Shown here piece after piece: positions 1 to 12,837 of a stretch of 64,000 bases of DNA. The stretch is from assembly GCA_944739405.2 (NCBI GenBank), contig OX123182.2:103891279-103955278 (forward strand). The letters are read 5' to 3'. Both the position numbers and the translations under genes were made by a program. Numbering within the stretch: the first letter of the stretch is position 1; each line of letters begins with the position of its first letter. The notes under the pieces are model-generated. The model made no database searches and was not told where the DNA came from. It saw nothing but the letters and a program-made list of their open reading frames with translations. This stretch comes from Euclidia mi. Taxonomy: Eukaryota > Arthropoda > Insecta > Lepidoptera > Erebidae.

Positions 1-1992
1 ACAGCCAAGTTTAATACAAATATTTTCCAATCAAGCAAGGTGCCGACCCATGTGAGTTGATTCAGAATATTGTTTTGTAATAAAGAAATTACATGTACAC
101 AGCAGTATCAATCGGAATATTTCAATAAAATATAGTTCGTAATAATATTATAATAAAAACGAGGCACTATGATACATGTCTGTAGAAGATCTTCAGTGTC
201 CATGCGTTAACCCCGGTAACATATGTACAAGACTTGTTGCCTTGGAGCCCGAAGTCCGCTTGCTAGTCTAACCAGTTATGACAGAAAATAGCTTTGTCAC
301 AGATCGACTGCAGTTTGATCTCTATAGCCTCAAGAGATATTTTGTTTGCACATTGCCAAATACACATTTAGCAAGTAAATCCTCCCTAATAACCCCGTGT
401 TTTCATTAAAGTTTATTTATCTGAACTAGACAGTTGATGAAAAATTAAAAATAATTAATGCCATTAATAAACCGTCTTATAGTCGTAGTCTTTAAACATT
501 ATTGTCACATATTATTTTTAGTAGGCACCTGAAATAAAATGTTTATGTATTCCAACCTCCAAATAATGCTAAGCACAGTGTTAACACGATCTTAAAAATA
601 AAATATCAAACACTTAAAACGAACGCCCTCACATAAAATTAAACGAATCATTACTAGAGATACTTGCTATAACACATTCAATTCCCGTTTTAATACGACC
701 ATATCGTTATAAACCTTCAATATTTTAAATTGTATAATATTCAGAAAATGTTCGTAGCACGGCCCAAACAAGATATCATAATTAAACATCGTTATCCAGC
801 GGGTGAAGGTCGTGGCATTCGACGCAAGGGTTGCCGCGCGTACCCATATAGCATGCACATTTTTTTTAAATAATAGTTAAATGTTATTACTTGATATCTT
901 TATGTAATTAAGAATCTATATTTCAATTTGTCCTTGTGTATCTTATTAAAATATCAAAATTAAATTATATTTTAATAATCACTCGTAACTAAGTCAATAC
1001 AAAATAATTAATGTAGGTTTTTCGTTAGAAATAATGTTGAAATAAAACACATAAATATTTTACAATTACTTTTTATTGAATATTTTTTGTTAAAATATTC
1101 CTTGAAGATATTTAGGTCTACTTGGAATAAATAACCAACAACTTATTTATACTGATTTCTGTTAGTTTAAGATGAAAAAAAATCATTTTAAGTAAGAAAA
1201 TTACCTTTCGACTTCATTTGAGATAACAAAGACGTATTTATTTTAAACTTGTGAAATAATTTGAAAAGTTTATATTGTTAATTTTTCACATAATGTTAGT
1301 GTTGCCAATTTTAAAAATATGTTAACACTTTTTAACATTACAACAAAAATATGAAAGTAAAGAATAGATTAAAACATATTTTTAACATAGATGCTTGTAA
1401 AAATTTGATCCAATATATGACGACTGCGAAATAATAATTTAATATTTCTGAAAATAATTTCGCCTGAACTTTCAAATTACATTGAAATAGTTAAGAGTAA
1501 TTAGTGAAAAAGCTATTACAATACGAAAAAAAATACAATATTATATAGCTATACTTTTAAAAAAACATTTAAAACTATAATATATTTTAATTAAATAAAG
1601 GTATTGTACGATACGACATAATCGAAAAAGCTTATTAAATGTATGCACCTACGTGACGCATACGCATGACAACCCTATTGTCGTGCGCTACCGCACTGCC
1701 ACCATTTTTACCCGCCCGATAACGATGTTTAATCATAATATCCGCTGCTGGCTAAAAGGTTCGCAATAATTTTCGTAATTAAGTACTTTATAGTTGTAAT
1801 CTTGTGGAATGGTATAATAACACTTATGTACTGTGTAGATGGCTATCGGTGAGCAAATAAATTCCGCACTCCTATCTGTGCAATTAAGAAGGCTAGGTCC
1901 CGTCGACCTTTGTCTTTATAAGAACGTTACCCAGACACGGCCGTTCATACAATTACGACCAACGTACATGGCACACAAAAAATCTTATATAA
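1..1992. other. AT-rich non-coding stretch
   Basis: Very AT-rich sequence with many poly-A/poly-T runs. Only short chance open frames occur and no domain is recognisable. Apart from a degenerate SINE-B piece at about 240-345 I see nothing in it. Confidence 0.6.
240..345 (-). repeat. degenerate SINE-B 3' part
   Basis: The phrases tccgcttgctagtctaacc and acagatcgactgc match, with changes, the reverse-complemented 3' half of the complete SINE-B copies at 15136-15507 and 36521-36895. The copy is strongly decayed and lacks the tRNA-like head, so family membership rests on about 100 bases of imperfect similarity. Confidence 0.4.
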
Positions 1993-2163
1993 AAATTGGT
2001 TGCCTGTAAAGTCGGTATACGGGCGAAAGTTTTACGTGACAACGACTTTGAGTGGTAAAATAATTTTAATGTGAATATTCATTCGTATAGTAGGAAGAAG
2101 GATGAAAGACGCGTGCCTTTCACTTTTTATGTCTGTCTCTCTCGCTCTTAGGCGGGACGCGTG
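1993..2163 (+). repeat. interspersed repeat shared with 56.0 and 60.7 kb
   Basis: From ttggttgcctgtaaagtcgg to gcgggacgcgtg this segment is nearly identical to the reverse complement of about 60697-60870 and, in part, to 56026-56108. It carries (TCTC)-type runs and no open frame of interest. The class is unknown. Its edges coincide with breakpoints of the right-end ladder, so it is a dispersed repeat that took part in those rearrangements. Confidence 0.7.
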
Positions 2164-2239
2164 CCTCTCACTCGCTCTCATTGTGAGCGCATAACGTGAG
2201 CGGAGCGTAACGCAGTTTCTTGAAGTGTCACCCGGCAAA

Positions 2240-2679
2240 CCAATTTATAAGACGTTGTCACGTCAAAATAAAGAATACAAAGATTATAAGCACGTATGCG
2301 TATAAACATAGCCTGTTTTTTAATCGTAAACCTACTTATTTGTCTTGGTATTTTTTGTTACATTTTCTTGGCTCTTTTCATTGCGGACAGAAATATTTAT
2401 CTAGGTAAGTGTTGTCTAAAAAGAGGTTTCAACAAAAAATCTATGTAATTTATCGCAGAGCTTGAATTATGCCATCTTATTATCGCGAACTTGGTAACTC
2501 TGATAAGGAATTTTAATAAAAGCGTTATAAAGGTCAGCATTTTTCGAGACGATATTCTGCGAATCAGTATCATCATTAAATTAGTAGCATGTTATCTGTT
2601 ATCTGTAGACGAACAAATAAAGCTGTAGGTACCTATGCGTAACATATAGTCTTGATGTCTTAAATCCTTGTTTTTACAA
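2240..2679. other. no recognisable feature
   Basis: AT-rich filler between an interspersed repeat and a LINE tail. Short open frames only. Confidence 0.5.
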
Positions 2680-2957
2680 TGGTTTGGGCGGAGAGGATGG
2701 ATGACGAAAGACTGACCAAGAGGGCATAATATATAAGGCAAGTGGGAATTGGACAGGACGAAGGGGAAGATCTAGGCGGACGTTCTCTGACCAGATTGGA
2801 GACATCCTAAAAGAGGTTAAAAGTACCCTAAACGGAAGAGAATGCATGAGAAATTTGATAGGTGTAAATGAAGTAAAAGAGATATGTCAGGATCGTTGCA
2901 AATGGCGTTCCGTAGTTTCTGCCTCCCCCGAAAACAGGCGTGAGACTAACTGTGTAA
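2680..2957 (+). pseudogene. LINE-B 3' end fragment (5'-truncated)
   Basis: Near-copy of the last part of LINE-B at 20460-20742. It has the same RWFGHMERMD-type stretch (here with a frame break, gtttgggcggagaggatgg), the RGRSRRTFSDQIGDIL-like arginine-rich run, the CQDRCKWRSVVS end and the tail gaaaacaggcgtgaga. It is a typical dead-on-arrival insertion carrying only the C-terminal coding end and tail. Stops and small indels make it non-functional. The target-site duplication is not evident. Confidence 0.75.
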
Positions 2958-3663
2958 TGTAACATTAGCGTCGGTAGCGCAACGAATGCCGCTACTTTTC
3001 GCATTCGTATACCTATGTCGGAATACGATATGAGAACTAGTTGCGAGCCAGTTCAATCTTAGGTTCGCTTCATACATTTGTCACCGCTCACAAATATATG
3101 CGAAACAATCCCGGATCCAAAACAAACGATCAAACGCAGAGATGTAAGCGACTTCCGAGAAAATACACGAGAAATTTTCTTTCCCCGAAGAGAAGCATAT
3201 TCATACTTGTGAATTATAACAGGCAGTTTCACTTTTGTCTCCTTTGTCATACAGCATGCAATACAAATGATACAAAAGGCAAAGTTGGTTCCCTTTCTTT
3301 GAAGAAGTCGAAGTATTGGCGGAAAGAATAACACTGTGCTTAAAATTATCTTTACCTTTGTAGGTACCCACAGGACAGGCTTGCCTAGTGTGGGCCACTG
3401 GTTATAGCTCTAACTTGTATTTATTTTTGGCAATAAACATTTTTTATTTCTTTTTTTACCTTAAAAAATAATCTCTATACTCTTACACATATCCACCTAG
3501 TAATGCGATTTAAACGTTAGAAAATAAAAAGCGTCTTAGGCAATCTTGAAGCTATTTTATGAGCTACTTTTAGTTCCATTTATTTTTTTATCGCGGACAA
3601 AGAAACACTGTTTTATTGTACATCTTATTGAACACTAGATTATTTAAGTGTTTTCTTTAGATT
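2958..3663. other. no recognisable gene
   Basis: Open frames of 65 to 96 codons occur on both strands at about 3041-3398. They overlap one another, have no recognisable domain and look like chance frames. Confidence 0.45.
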
Positions 3664-5478
3664 CGTGCATAGGGTTCCCACCAAGAACTAAGGGTCCCAA
3701 GCCAACCTCACCTGCAAGTGGTGCACCTGCCGATCAACGGACGAGGCTCCAACTTTTTCCTTCAGCTGTGTCATGTAGGTACGTCGAGGCCGTCCTCTTC
3801 CTCTTCTACCTTCTATTTTGCCTTCCAGTATTATTTTGAAAAAGTTGTCGTGTCGTATCAAGTGGCCAATCATCTTCCCTCTCCGATTTTCTATTAGTTT
3901 TAATAACCGTCTCTCTTCGTTAACCATTCGCAGTACCTCTTCGTGTGTAATCTTTTCTGTCCAGCTTATTCTCTTCATCCTCCTCCAGCACCACATCTCA
4001 AACGCCTCCAATCTTTCTCTATTCCTTTGCGTCATGGTCCAAGTTTCACAGCCGTATAGAGCGATACTCCAGACGTAAGTTTTAATTAGCTGTTTTCTAA
4101 TTATTGAGTTAATATTCGATTTGAATAGAGTCTTTTTCCTATTAAATGCTTGTTTGGCTATTGCAATTCTAGTTTTTATATCCGGTGTACATCTGGAGTC
4201 GTGTGTTATTTGGCTACCTAGATATTTAAAGCTATTGACCTGTTCTATGACAATGTTGTTAATTTTAATGGGTCTATTTTGTGACGGAAATTTCGAAGTT
4301 GTCAAACATTTTGACTTGCTAGTATTTATTTTAAGACCAAGTTTACATTATATTGCGTCCATTTCTGCAAGTAATTTTTCTAAATTATCTGGGCCATCTG
4401 ATATTGCTGCTATGTCATCTGCAAATCGAATAAATTGAATATTACTAACTCCTCCCATGCCGCTGTTTGACACTTTACGAATAGCGCTCTCAATAAAGAT
4501 GTTGAAGGTTAGAGGTGATAGTGGACATCCTTGCCTTACTCCCTGCTGAACTTTTGCACTCACTTTTTCATTCCCGACTTCTATTATCATTTCTTGTTGC
4601 CTATATAATTCGTATATTATTTTCCTATCCCTATAGTCTAATCCTGCTTCTTTCAAAATTTCCATCATCTTCAGCCAATATACTCTATCAAATGCTTTTT
4701 CCAGATCTATGAAAGCTACATGTGTGTTCAGGCCCAAATCCATACGTCTATCGATAATAAGTCTTAATGCTAATATAGCTTCCCTTGTGCCTTTGTTCTG
4801 CCTAAATCCATATTGGTCTGGTCCTATAAAGATGTCTGCTAAGGGCCGTATTCTATTTTGAAGTATTTTCAATAGAATTTTAGATGCTTGAGAGACAACA
4901 CTTAGTGTCCGGTGCTCTTCGCATTTATTGGTGTTTAATTTCTTCGGCAATGTTATCGTTTTACTGACTGTGAAGTCCTTCGGTATCGTTCCAGTGGCAT
5001 ACATCTTTCGAATAAAATAATAAACTTCTTCTAGCAAAGACTCACAGTTAGCAAATTTAATCAGTTCTATATAAAATTGATCATTTCCCGCAGCTTTTCG
5101 GTTGTGTAAGCATCGGACTGCTTCATCGAATTCCACTCTCAAGATATCAGGGCCTAGATTTTCTTCCTCCACTTGATCTGCTTGTTCTATGCTGTTTTCA
5201 TTCATACCTTGTCCGTCATACAAATGTTCTATATATCTTTTCCATCTTTCTGCTATTTCCTTATTATTTACAAGAAGTTTTTCTTCTTCATCTAGTATTA
5301 CTGTACTTTTTGTTTTATATGTTTTATTTATCTGTTTGATTTCCCTATAAGCCTCATCTATTTTACCCTGTTTTATTAAAGTTTCTATTAAGTCACAAGA
5401 TTGTTTTAAATCTTCTTCTTTGCGTTTCCTACACTTCAGAGTAACGTATGTAGAGATAGAAAAAAAACGTAGCAACAT
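3664..5478 (-). pseudogene. RTE-like non-LTR reverse transcriptase remnant
   Basis: Read on the minus strand, this encodes the reverse transcriptase of an RTE-like LINE. It contains the linker, the fingers/palm (AFIDLEKAFDRV with the first catalytic Asp, QQGVRQGCPLSP, then the FADD catalytic box) and the thumb/C-terminal part (YGCETWTMT, then a basic RRGRGRPRRTY stretch). A single TAA at about 4348 divides two otherwise in-frame blocks (5478-4348 and 4305-3688). A TAG near 3688 replaces the AAG seen in the tail copy at 12838-12917. The N-terminal endonuclease is absent, so the insertion is 5'-truncated. The clade assignment is from motif style; a related clade is possible. Confidence 0.85.
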
Positions 5479-6659
5479 ATATTACTTGCGTATTACAAAG
5501 GGAAAATTCCACTCGAAATGGATTGCCCGATGCAGTACAAAATGAAGTGGTTGATTTCCATGTCAAGGAAGACAAACTGTTTACCGTTTATCCAATGCTA
5601 ACTGTTCTCTACGGTTTCACTCTTGAAGAAAAGAAGTAGGTACTAAAATAGGTGTGTAAGCCTTCACGCACTAAATATTTCACAGTTTATAACCTTTCTA
5701 AACCTTCTTAACGCCGCTGTCATGTATAGATGACCGTAGTCGTAGACCGAAATGTAGCCAACTCATGTTGTGCATTTTGGCTTATAACTTATTCATGACT
5801 ACGTCATGGCAGTCAAAAGTAAACTGTCAACTGCAGAAATTATTTTTGAAATTGTTATTTTATTCATGCCAAAGTTTGGTGAATTCAAAACATTTAATCA
5901 GATCTTGAACTCAATCGACCATCGACCATCAGAGCCAGCACACAACAGCTGATTTTATCTATTGCAGTTACCATCCATCACACTTTAATAAACACAATAA
6001 TTTAAACGCAGGAATAATTTAACCCGTATTATTTCATATAATGAAAAGAAAAAAAAAGAACAGTAAATTAGCTATATGTTTATGACTGTAACAGAACTGT
6101 TTTCCGCGTGACGACAGTCATAATTACGCGTGATCGCAGTCAATTGTAAAAGCAAAGACAAGGTAGTTACAGCAAGCAACAAAAGCCGGTGTACGCTGCA
6201 TAATCTTAGCTGAGTATTCATGAATTACAAACTCAATGATTTTTAAATAATGATTTAGGTAAGTTAACTTCGTCTAGGAATCTTACAAGATTTGGACTAT
6301 AATAATTATTTGGGACTATAAAGTCATGAGAATCACGTAAATGTATATCGACTTTTTTGCAGTCTGTACGTACATCACCCTGACAGCGGTGGCCTACGTC
6401 CCTCTGGACACATATTGTGCAGTACTGTAAAACGCTCTGAGTGATATATATCTAATCTAGACATCTGGATATTTGTTTACAGTTATTCCAGTTGACGTCA
6501 CACGTTCAAAAAACCAATGTAACAAAATTTATCTCTATATGGAATTTCTAAGCCCCTTAAAATTGTTTTGTAAGCAATAAAAAGCAGTTAGAAGCTTTGA
6601 AACGGCTTTAATACTTACTAGCAGACTGCTAAGCAGAGGGTATTAAAAGAAAGACATAA
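5479..6659. other. no recognisable feature
   Basis: AT-rich sequence upstream of the truncated RT. No open frame worth naming and no repeat recognised. Confidence 0.5.
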
Positions 6660-6910
6660 AGAAAGACTTACACCCCACCTGATTTGCTTCCCAGTATCAC
6701 TGTGGATTCTCAGTTCCCATCTCAGTCTCACAGATAGAAGGATGTGGTCTAGTAAACCACGCTGGCCATACAGGTTGGTATAGGGTTTGATGTCAAGTTT
6801 TTCGTCTCTTTACAAAGATACTATTGGGTTTTTGTATTTTCCTAAGTCGCCTCTTACAACACCCACGAAATGAAATGAGATAGTGTCATTTTGTAATTTT
6901 AATCACTCCC
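6660..6910. repeat. interspersed repeat, partner at 42.47-42.68 kb
   Basis: The core ccacgctggcca-acaggttggtatagggtttg and the following tatcaagtttt-like run are shared with the element at 42500-42570 in the same orientation. Both have a run resembling a retroelement 3' part on the opposite strand. Class not determined. Confidence 0.5.
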
Positions 6911-7195
6911 CACTTGGATAGCCATTGGCCTTAGCATATTTAAAAATGTGGCTTACTGTTTGTGGTCCCAAGTGCATAACTTAAAATAATAGCCGGCGAA
7001 AATTAAATACGCCTGTATAGACTAATATAGACATAACTCGCGTCCATAAAATTTTAATATAATAGTGCAAACAATGCCTCGTTATTATAATAACAATGGT
7101 ATGATTATGATAAAGTAAACCTTTGCTTCTTGTACTTATTAGAAGTAACTAGATTTTCGCCCGCGGCTCTACATACATAGGCTTTGGGTATCGCC

Positions 7196-7312
7196 GTATA
7201 ATAAGCAGCGATAGCCTAGTGGAGAGACCGACGGATTGCTACGCAGAGGGTCTCAGGTATGAATCGACAGCGCGCTCCAATGACTTTTCGATGTTATGTT
7301 TGTATTAAATTG
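7196..7312 (+). repeat. SINE-B 5' (tRNA-like) part
   Basis: gcagcgatagcctagtgg matches the A-box region of the complete SINE-B at 36521. The degenerate B box (aggtatgaatcgacag) and the following tgacttttcg...ttgttaatt match as well. The body is missing beyond this point. RNA polymerase III promoter boxes are degenerate. Confidence 0.65.
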
Positions 7313-8049
7313 TTAATTAGCGCTTGCTAAACGGTGAAGAATAAAATCGTGATCAAAACCTGCATGTCTGACAGTTCTCCATAATGACCTCAAAATACAT
7401 ATGAAGACTGCCAACCCACACTTGGCCAGCATGGATAAGTCAGACTTCGTTAATATCCAACAGTTAGCCAAAAAATCCAAATATCGTTCGGGATTGATCA
7501 AAATATTTTCATTTTTCCAACAATTCTCACTTCAATCTAGCAGCTTATATATTGTAAGAATCGCTAAAACTAATGCGATAAACAAGCATGATGCAGTATC
7601 TCCTCAAAACACTGCACACTTGTTTGGCACACATAAAAATTATTAAAACGAACATAGCTGAGCGTTAACGAGCGACGCTATTAGTGACGACAACCAGCAG
7701 CTTAACCCCCACCCCTCACTCCACACCCCGCCGCTTTTCTCATATGTGACCCAAGTCACACATACGCAATCAAAGGTTACATTCGTATACGCTCGGTTCA
7801 TTTATCAGCCCTGGATATTGTCCCACTGCTGGGCACCAGCGTCTTATGTACTAGTCACTGTAAAAAGCTTTAGATTCACCACTATAGCCTAGTGCTAATT
7901 TGGTAAGTGGTTAACAGACTTCCCATTCCTTTCAAGAAACTTATCGAGAACTAGAATTCTGGCCAAACATGGTGATTAAACGTGCACGTCTGAGAAGACC
8001 ATGTTTATATCTTCGCCGTATAGCAAGCGATATATATACAGAACAGCTA
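7313..8049. other. no gene; one LINE-tail scrap
   Basis: Contains a short scrap at about 7803-7845 (gtcccactgctgggcacc) resembling the reverse complement of the GAT-tailed LINE ends at 29308 and 32785. Otherwise nothing recognisable. Confidence 0.45.
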
Positions 8050-8168
8050 TTATTATACGCATATAACTTCGAAAAATCACTGAAGCGTGCTATGAGTTTG
8101 CACCCTACACCCCTGTGAACTCAAACCCTCTGCATCTCAGTCTGTTAGTTTCTTTATTAGGCTACCGT
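8050..8168 (-). repeat. degenerate SINE-B 5' part
   Basis: Segments such as aacttcgaaaaatcactga and cctctgcatctcagtctgtta align in order with the reverse complement of the SINE-B head (compare 15420-15507). A B-box relic, gaactcaaaccct, is still visible. Old and diverged. Confidence 0.5.
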
Positions 8169-9424
8169 AATAAATAGAACTTTTGAACACAAATGTTCTG
8201 TTTTCTATATAGAATAGGCCCCGCCTGTCAAAGAAGATGCATCTTAGGGGCCTGATTGTCCCGGAGGAAAACACATCCCAGCTGCTGCTTGTTCTCAACA
8301 AATACAGGAAAGTGGAAGTAAAATCTTGTGTATCTACAGTTAAGACATAAGTCGTGTAGTTTGTTGTATCGATGGATGAGAAACTCGGTATAATTTGTAA
8401 ACATGGGTCTTTAATTTGTTTGATGTTGTCACATGGGTATATGACATCATAACCATTAAATAAACAAACTTTTTTATTTGTGCCATATGAGAGACAGGAA
8501 TACCTTCGATTTGATAATAGCTGACACGTGCAGTGATTTTCACGAGTAATTATCTGGTTAAGGACAGGGTAACAGGATTGGAAGGATACACCGAGTAACG
8601 CAGACAATTCTTTATTGAGAGCAAGATCGTAACGTAGTTTTTTCTTCCGACACCGCTCCTCAGAGTTACGTAGTTCACGTAGCGTGCGTCGTTCCGATGA
8701 CTTTGACGACTTTTGACCATGTGTTTAACGACCTGTCAGTTTGTGGTATCTAAACGTCAATATGGCATACGCGCTCCTTGACGACCGTAGTGTAAACAGT
8801 TTGTATTTATTTATTTATAAGTTTGACAGTTGAGTTAGTTTACTTGGGTCAATGCATACAGATTTACATAGAAGCGCAGTTCTTAAGGATTTCGTGTGCC
8901 AATTCCAAGTGGAGACTGTTTCCAGTTTAGTTCGTAGTTGGCACCGTTGCGGCGCTGGCGTCGTCCTCCGTCTCTCTTGCTCTCGTAGTTAAGATATACA
9001 GGAGGAACGTTCGTCTCTCTTGCTGTCGTAGAGACAGCTGTCCCAGCGCGACTGCCACGCCGCCAAGCGGCAATTCGGGTCACAGAAACTTTGTCTTAAG
9101 AGCGCCCATAAGAAATGCGCCTCTATGTAAATATCTGAGCTCTTTGCTTCGGTCATGAGTTAGGTCAAGAGTTTGATATACTGCCTGTCATAATATTAAC
9201 GTAGTTTCATCTACCAGAGAGCTCACATGATTTGCATCTTGAATATAACTTGTGGTCACATGGTGAACGTGAATGATATTCGGTCACATTTTAGCCTCCA
9301 TCTTGATACACACTTTGACTTGGACAAAATTAAATATCCTACTAGTCTACTAGTCTCTCGGACAATGCGCTGAAAAGGTGTATGAAGTTTACTCTTTAAG
9401 TATAAATATAATATATGTATATCT
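8169..9424. other. no recognisable gene; small GC-richer pocket
   Basis: A 156-codon open frame lies at 8137-8607 (minus) and a 66-codon frame at 8883-9083 (minus). Neither has a recognisable domain. The latter sits in a GC-richer pocket with two ctctcttgct-containing segments. I do not call either a gene. Confidence 0.4.
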
Positions 9425-9570
9425 GTACATACTATAAATTGAAGTCCCCTTTCCTTCCTGTCTGTCTGTATGAACGCGATAACCTCCAGATAGTGTGATT
9501 CCTGAAGAAGGATTAGGTGTATAATTCACGCGGACGGAGCCAAGGACAAAGTTTAGTAAGTTAAATAAGA
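9425..9570 (+). repeat. dispersed non-coding repeat fragment
   Basis: Begins at the phrase gaagtcccctttccttcctg and ends with attcacgcggacggagccaa. The same kind of text recurs at 24452-24595 and, loosely, 41395-41575. The terminal cgcgg-acgg-agcc-like hairpin resembles the ends of Helitron-type elements, but CTAG is not preserved here. Confidence 0.4.
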
Positions 9571-10621
9571 AAAATATATTTTACCTGTATATTATAATGA
9601 ATTAGGCGTAGGCTTTAAATAAATATGGACGTAAGCTACCATTTCAGCAAATCGTTTTTGTTCTTGTTTCGCGTGGGTGTCGAATAAAAAGGTCACAACA
9701 TTATATTTTGTATATTTTGTAAATTATCTCCTTAATCATGTTAAATTACGTTTATCTATAAAGGAATTACAAGTATTTACCTTATACTGGTATATAGTAT
9801 GCCAACAGCTACGCCCGCACTTTTTCATTTACCCATTTCATCATGATCCCGTGGCAATTTCGGGAAATCCCGTCTTAGTGCACCTTGGGCAACATACATG
9901 CCAAAGAGCTTCTAGCGCCCAGTTGTTTCGGCAGTACGTTGTCTGTAAGTTGGCCAGTAATGCAAGAATTTTATATATGCGTATTGATAAAAACTAATTA
10001 AAGTTTTAACTTATATCTATATTTTATTCATCGTTCGTTTAATAACATTTTACGGCTTGTCCACATACTATGAAAAGCATACCAGATCAGTCAAATGTAG
10101 TTGCGGATTCCTCTTAAAGGAAAATGGATATAATTCAATATTCCTTTTTACTGTGATTTCTATTTTTTTCTTATTATGATTGATGATACCAGAAAATCAA
10201 ACAGAGAGTTGTAAGAAACGGACCGACAAATTTTGTTACACATTATCAATAGTACTGAGACAAATTTAAATTAAATTATGTATCATACTTTCTTACACAT
10301 TTTTTTTCTTGTACTAAAATAACTGGAATATTTATACAATATTAGTTAAATTAAATCATGCACCGCAGAAAGAGGAGAATCCCCAAAGTATATCCAAAGG
10401 AAGCACCACTATGTATTGGCGCATTTTACATCAGGTACCAATTGGTACCGTTGTTGCTTATTGCACTTTTTCTTATAGGACTGTGCCTCACACCGTTGCA
10501 TTATTTTATGTATTTTGCAGTTATTTAAAATCCTACTAGTATCGTATATGCGTGAGTTTGTGAGGATTGTCACGCTTTCATGCAAAAATGATTTAAGAGC
10601 TTACATTTCACTACAAATCAG
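9571..10621. other. no recognisable gene
   Basis: One 106-codon open frame at 9677-9997 (plus) without recognisable features. Remaining sequence is AT-rich filler. Confidence 0.45.
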
Positions 10622-10730
10622 TCAAACAGTTCATCATCGTCATCAGCAGTCTGCCATAATGCACTGCTGAATATAGGCCTCTACGTCACGCCACTGAGCT
10701 CAATTTTCGGCTCTGTCGTCAGCCGAATAG
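10622..10730 (-). repeat. LINE 3' tail (GAT-rich) on minus strand
   Basis: The reverse complement reads agccgaaaattgagctcagt, then ggcctatattcagcagtg, and ends in gatgacgatgatg. This aligns with the plus-strand copies at 29308-29416 and 32785-32885. These are C-terminal ends of a LINE followed by a GAT-type tail. Confidence 0.6.
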
Positions 10731-11862
10731 TTCAGCTATACAAAATCGCTCTGTATGCACTGAACTTCGTAGTCAGTGCCAAGTAAACTTTCATAGAAGT
10801 GTTGCTACCGACGCTTAAAGATTTGCGTCGACTAAAGCTTCTACAATATTCTACACGTTCAAGTATCATTTCGCGAGTGTGGACGGTAAAACGTAACTTG
10901 TACAAGTTCTAAACCACGAAAACTTGTTACATAAACTGTTTACAAAATCTGGATGCACAGAGAAAATTTTGCGTAGCAAGGTGTAAGGTCAAAAGTAAGG
11001 AAAATTAAATGCTGTCTTTTCTATTTATTAGTATAGATCTTATTTTATGACTGTGATGTCTTATTGTGTTTTTCTTCCTCTTTATTACGTTAAATAAATA
11101 TCAGATTCTGTAAAAAAATACCTGAAGAAATCGGAATGGTGTTGATGAATTAGCGTTACTATTTTGAAAATCATATTAACTGAAAATCATTGTTCTGAAC
11201 CGCCGTTTCCAAAACCACTTTTTACCTAGACGCCTCTTTAAGTTAAGACAAAATATGTTTGACCCGAAATTCACGAAATCTCTTCGGTGTGAGAGGCAGT
11301 GGCGTGTTGTCTAGCCAGCGGCTGTCTGCTTCGTGTTACTTATAAATAAATAAAAGATTGGATTACCCAGCGGTGTGCACCCTAAAACACCTCACTATAT
11401 CGGCAAAACGACCAATAAAATCGATGTTTCTCTCACAATATCCGAGCTGTGATTACAAAACATTGGGTTTACATTTTTTTGTAGGTACGCGTTTTTGTAG
11501 AATTTTGGTCGTCATATTCTTTTTTAATATTCACGATGCGTCCTTAACTGTGAAATTTTAACTTGAATTTATTTTTAAATAATGTCAGCCGACCGGTGGA
11601 AAAAGTTTGATAAATATTTATCTACGTGTTAACTGTCGCTTAACAATGCAAATGAAAACAGTGGTGAGGGCTGTTTGTCCACAGTTACTATACCTACTAC
11701 CCCTAGTATGAAACGCAACCGTCGCAAGTATATTTTACTCAGGTATGATATTTCATTTTACAAAAAAAAACGGATGCACGGACATTTGTACCTTCCAATC
11801 TATTTTTTGTATAACGAGTATTGATATTTTAATACTCAGCGTTTATTACTTACTTTAATAAA
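10731..11862. other. no recognisable feature
   Basis: AT-rich non-coding sequence. A 67-codon open frame at 11358-11561 has no recognisable domain. Confidence 0.45.
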
Positions 11863-12694
11863 TCTGTATATATAAAATCCTTGCGTTACTGACTGACTGA
11901 CAGACACGCTACAGCCGAAACTACTGGGCGCAAGTAGGTAGGTGAAATCAGGCATGTGTGTTTCTTGGGGAGTGTAAGTGTGTAAGGTAGGATTTTTGAA
12001 AATTCCCTAACGGGGTAAAACAGGGGTTCAGAATTTGTATGAAACTTTTTATTCCTTCAATGGATTTACTTGAAACTTTGTATATTGATTCCTCAAATGA
12101 AGTTAGTTAACACTAAGAAAATTGTTTTGGCGATTCCTACGCTAAGGGGGTAAAAAGGGGAGTCAGAATTTGTATGAAACCTTTGTATTCGTTCAAGGGA
12201 TTAACTTCAAACTTTGCATATTTTTTCCTCAAATGACGTCAGCGAACTCAAATCATTTATTTTGGAAATTCTTCGCCTAAGAGGGTAGAAAAGGGAGTCA
12301 GAGTTCGTGTCAAATCCTTTTATTTTTTTCAATGGAATCACGTCAATCTGTATATATAAAATCCTTGCAATACTGACTGACAGACACGCTACAGCCGAAA
12401 CTACTCGGCGCGAGTAAGTGAAATTTGGCATGCGTGTTTCTTGGGTGGTGTAGGGTAGCACTAATAGAGGATTTTGGAAAATTTCTCCCCTAACGGAGTA
12501 AAACAGGGGTTCAGAGCTTGTATGAAACTTTTTATTCTTTCAATCGATTAACTTCACACTTTGCATATTTGTTCCTCAAATGACGTCAGCGAACACAAAT
12601 CATTTTTTTGGAAATTCTTCACCTAAGAGGGTAGAAAAGGGAGTCAGAGTTTGTGTCAAATCTTTTTATTTTTACAATGAAATCACTTCAATCT

Positions 12695-12837
12695 ACATAC
12701 ATACATACATAGACTCACGCCTGTTTCCCCGAAGGGGTAGGCAGAGGCATATTAAACGCCCACTTTTCGCCAGTGTTTTTTCAGGTACGTAATAGGTGGC
12801 AAGCCTATTGCCACTTATCGGGATATTTTGTTTGCCA
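12695..12837 (-). repeat. SINE-A / LINE-B type 3' tail inside Helitron
   Basis: On the minus strand this reads aggcttgcc, cacctattacgta, cttcggggaaacaggcg and then (ATGT) repeats. That is the 3' half of SINE-A with the tail it shares with LINE-B. It interrupts the Helitron-like element and directly abuts an RTE tail fragment. Confidence 0.6.

Noticed and set aside
3041..3398. Three overlapping frames of 65-96 codons on both strands
   Set aside because: Mutually overlapping and without domain or repeat support.
8137..8607. 156-codon minus-strand open frame
   Set aside because: No recognisable domain, overlaps a degenerate SINE-B, and has no visible gene context. Kept out of the gene list.
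9677..9997. 106-codon plus-strand frame
   Set aside because: No domain, AT-rich context, no supporting signals.
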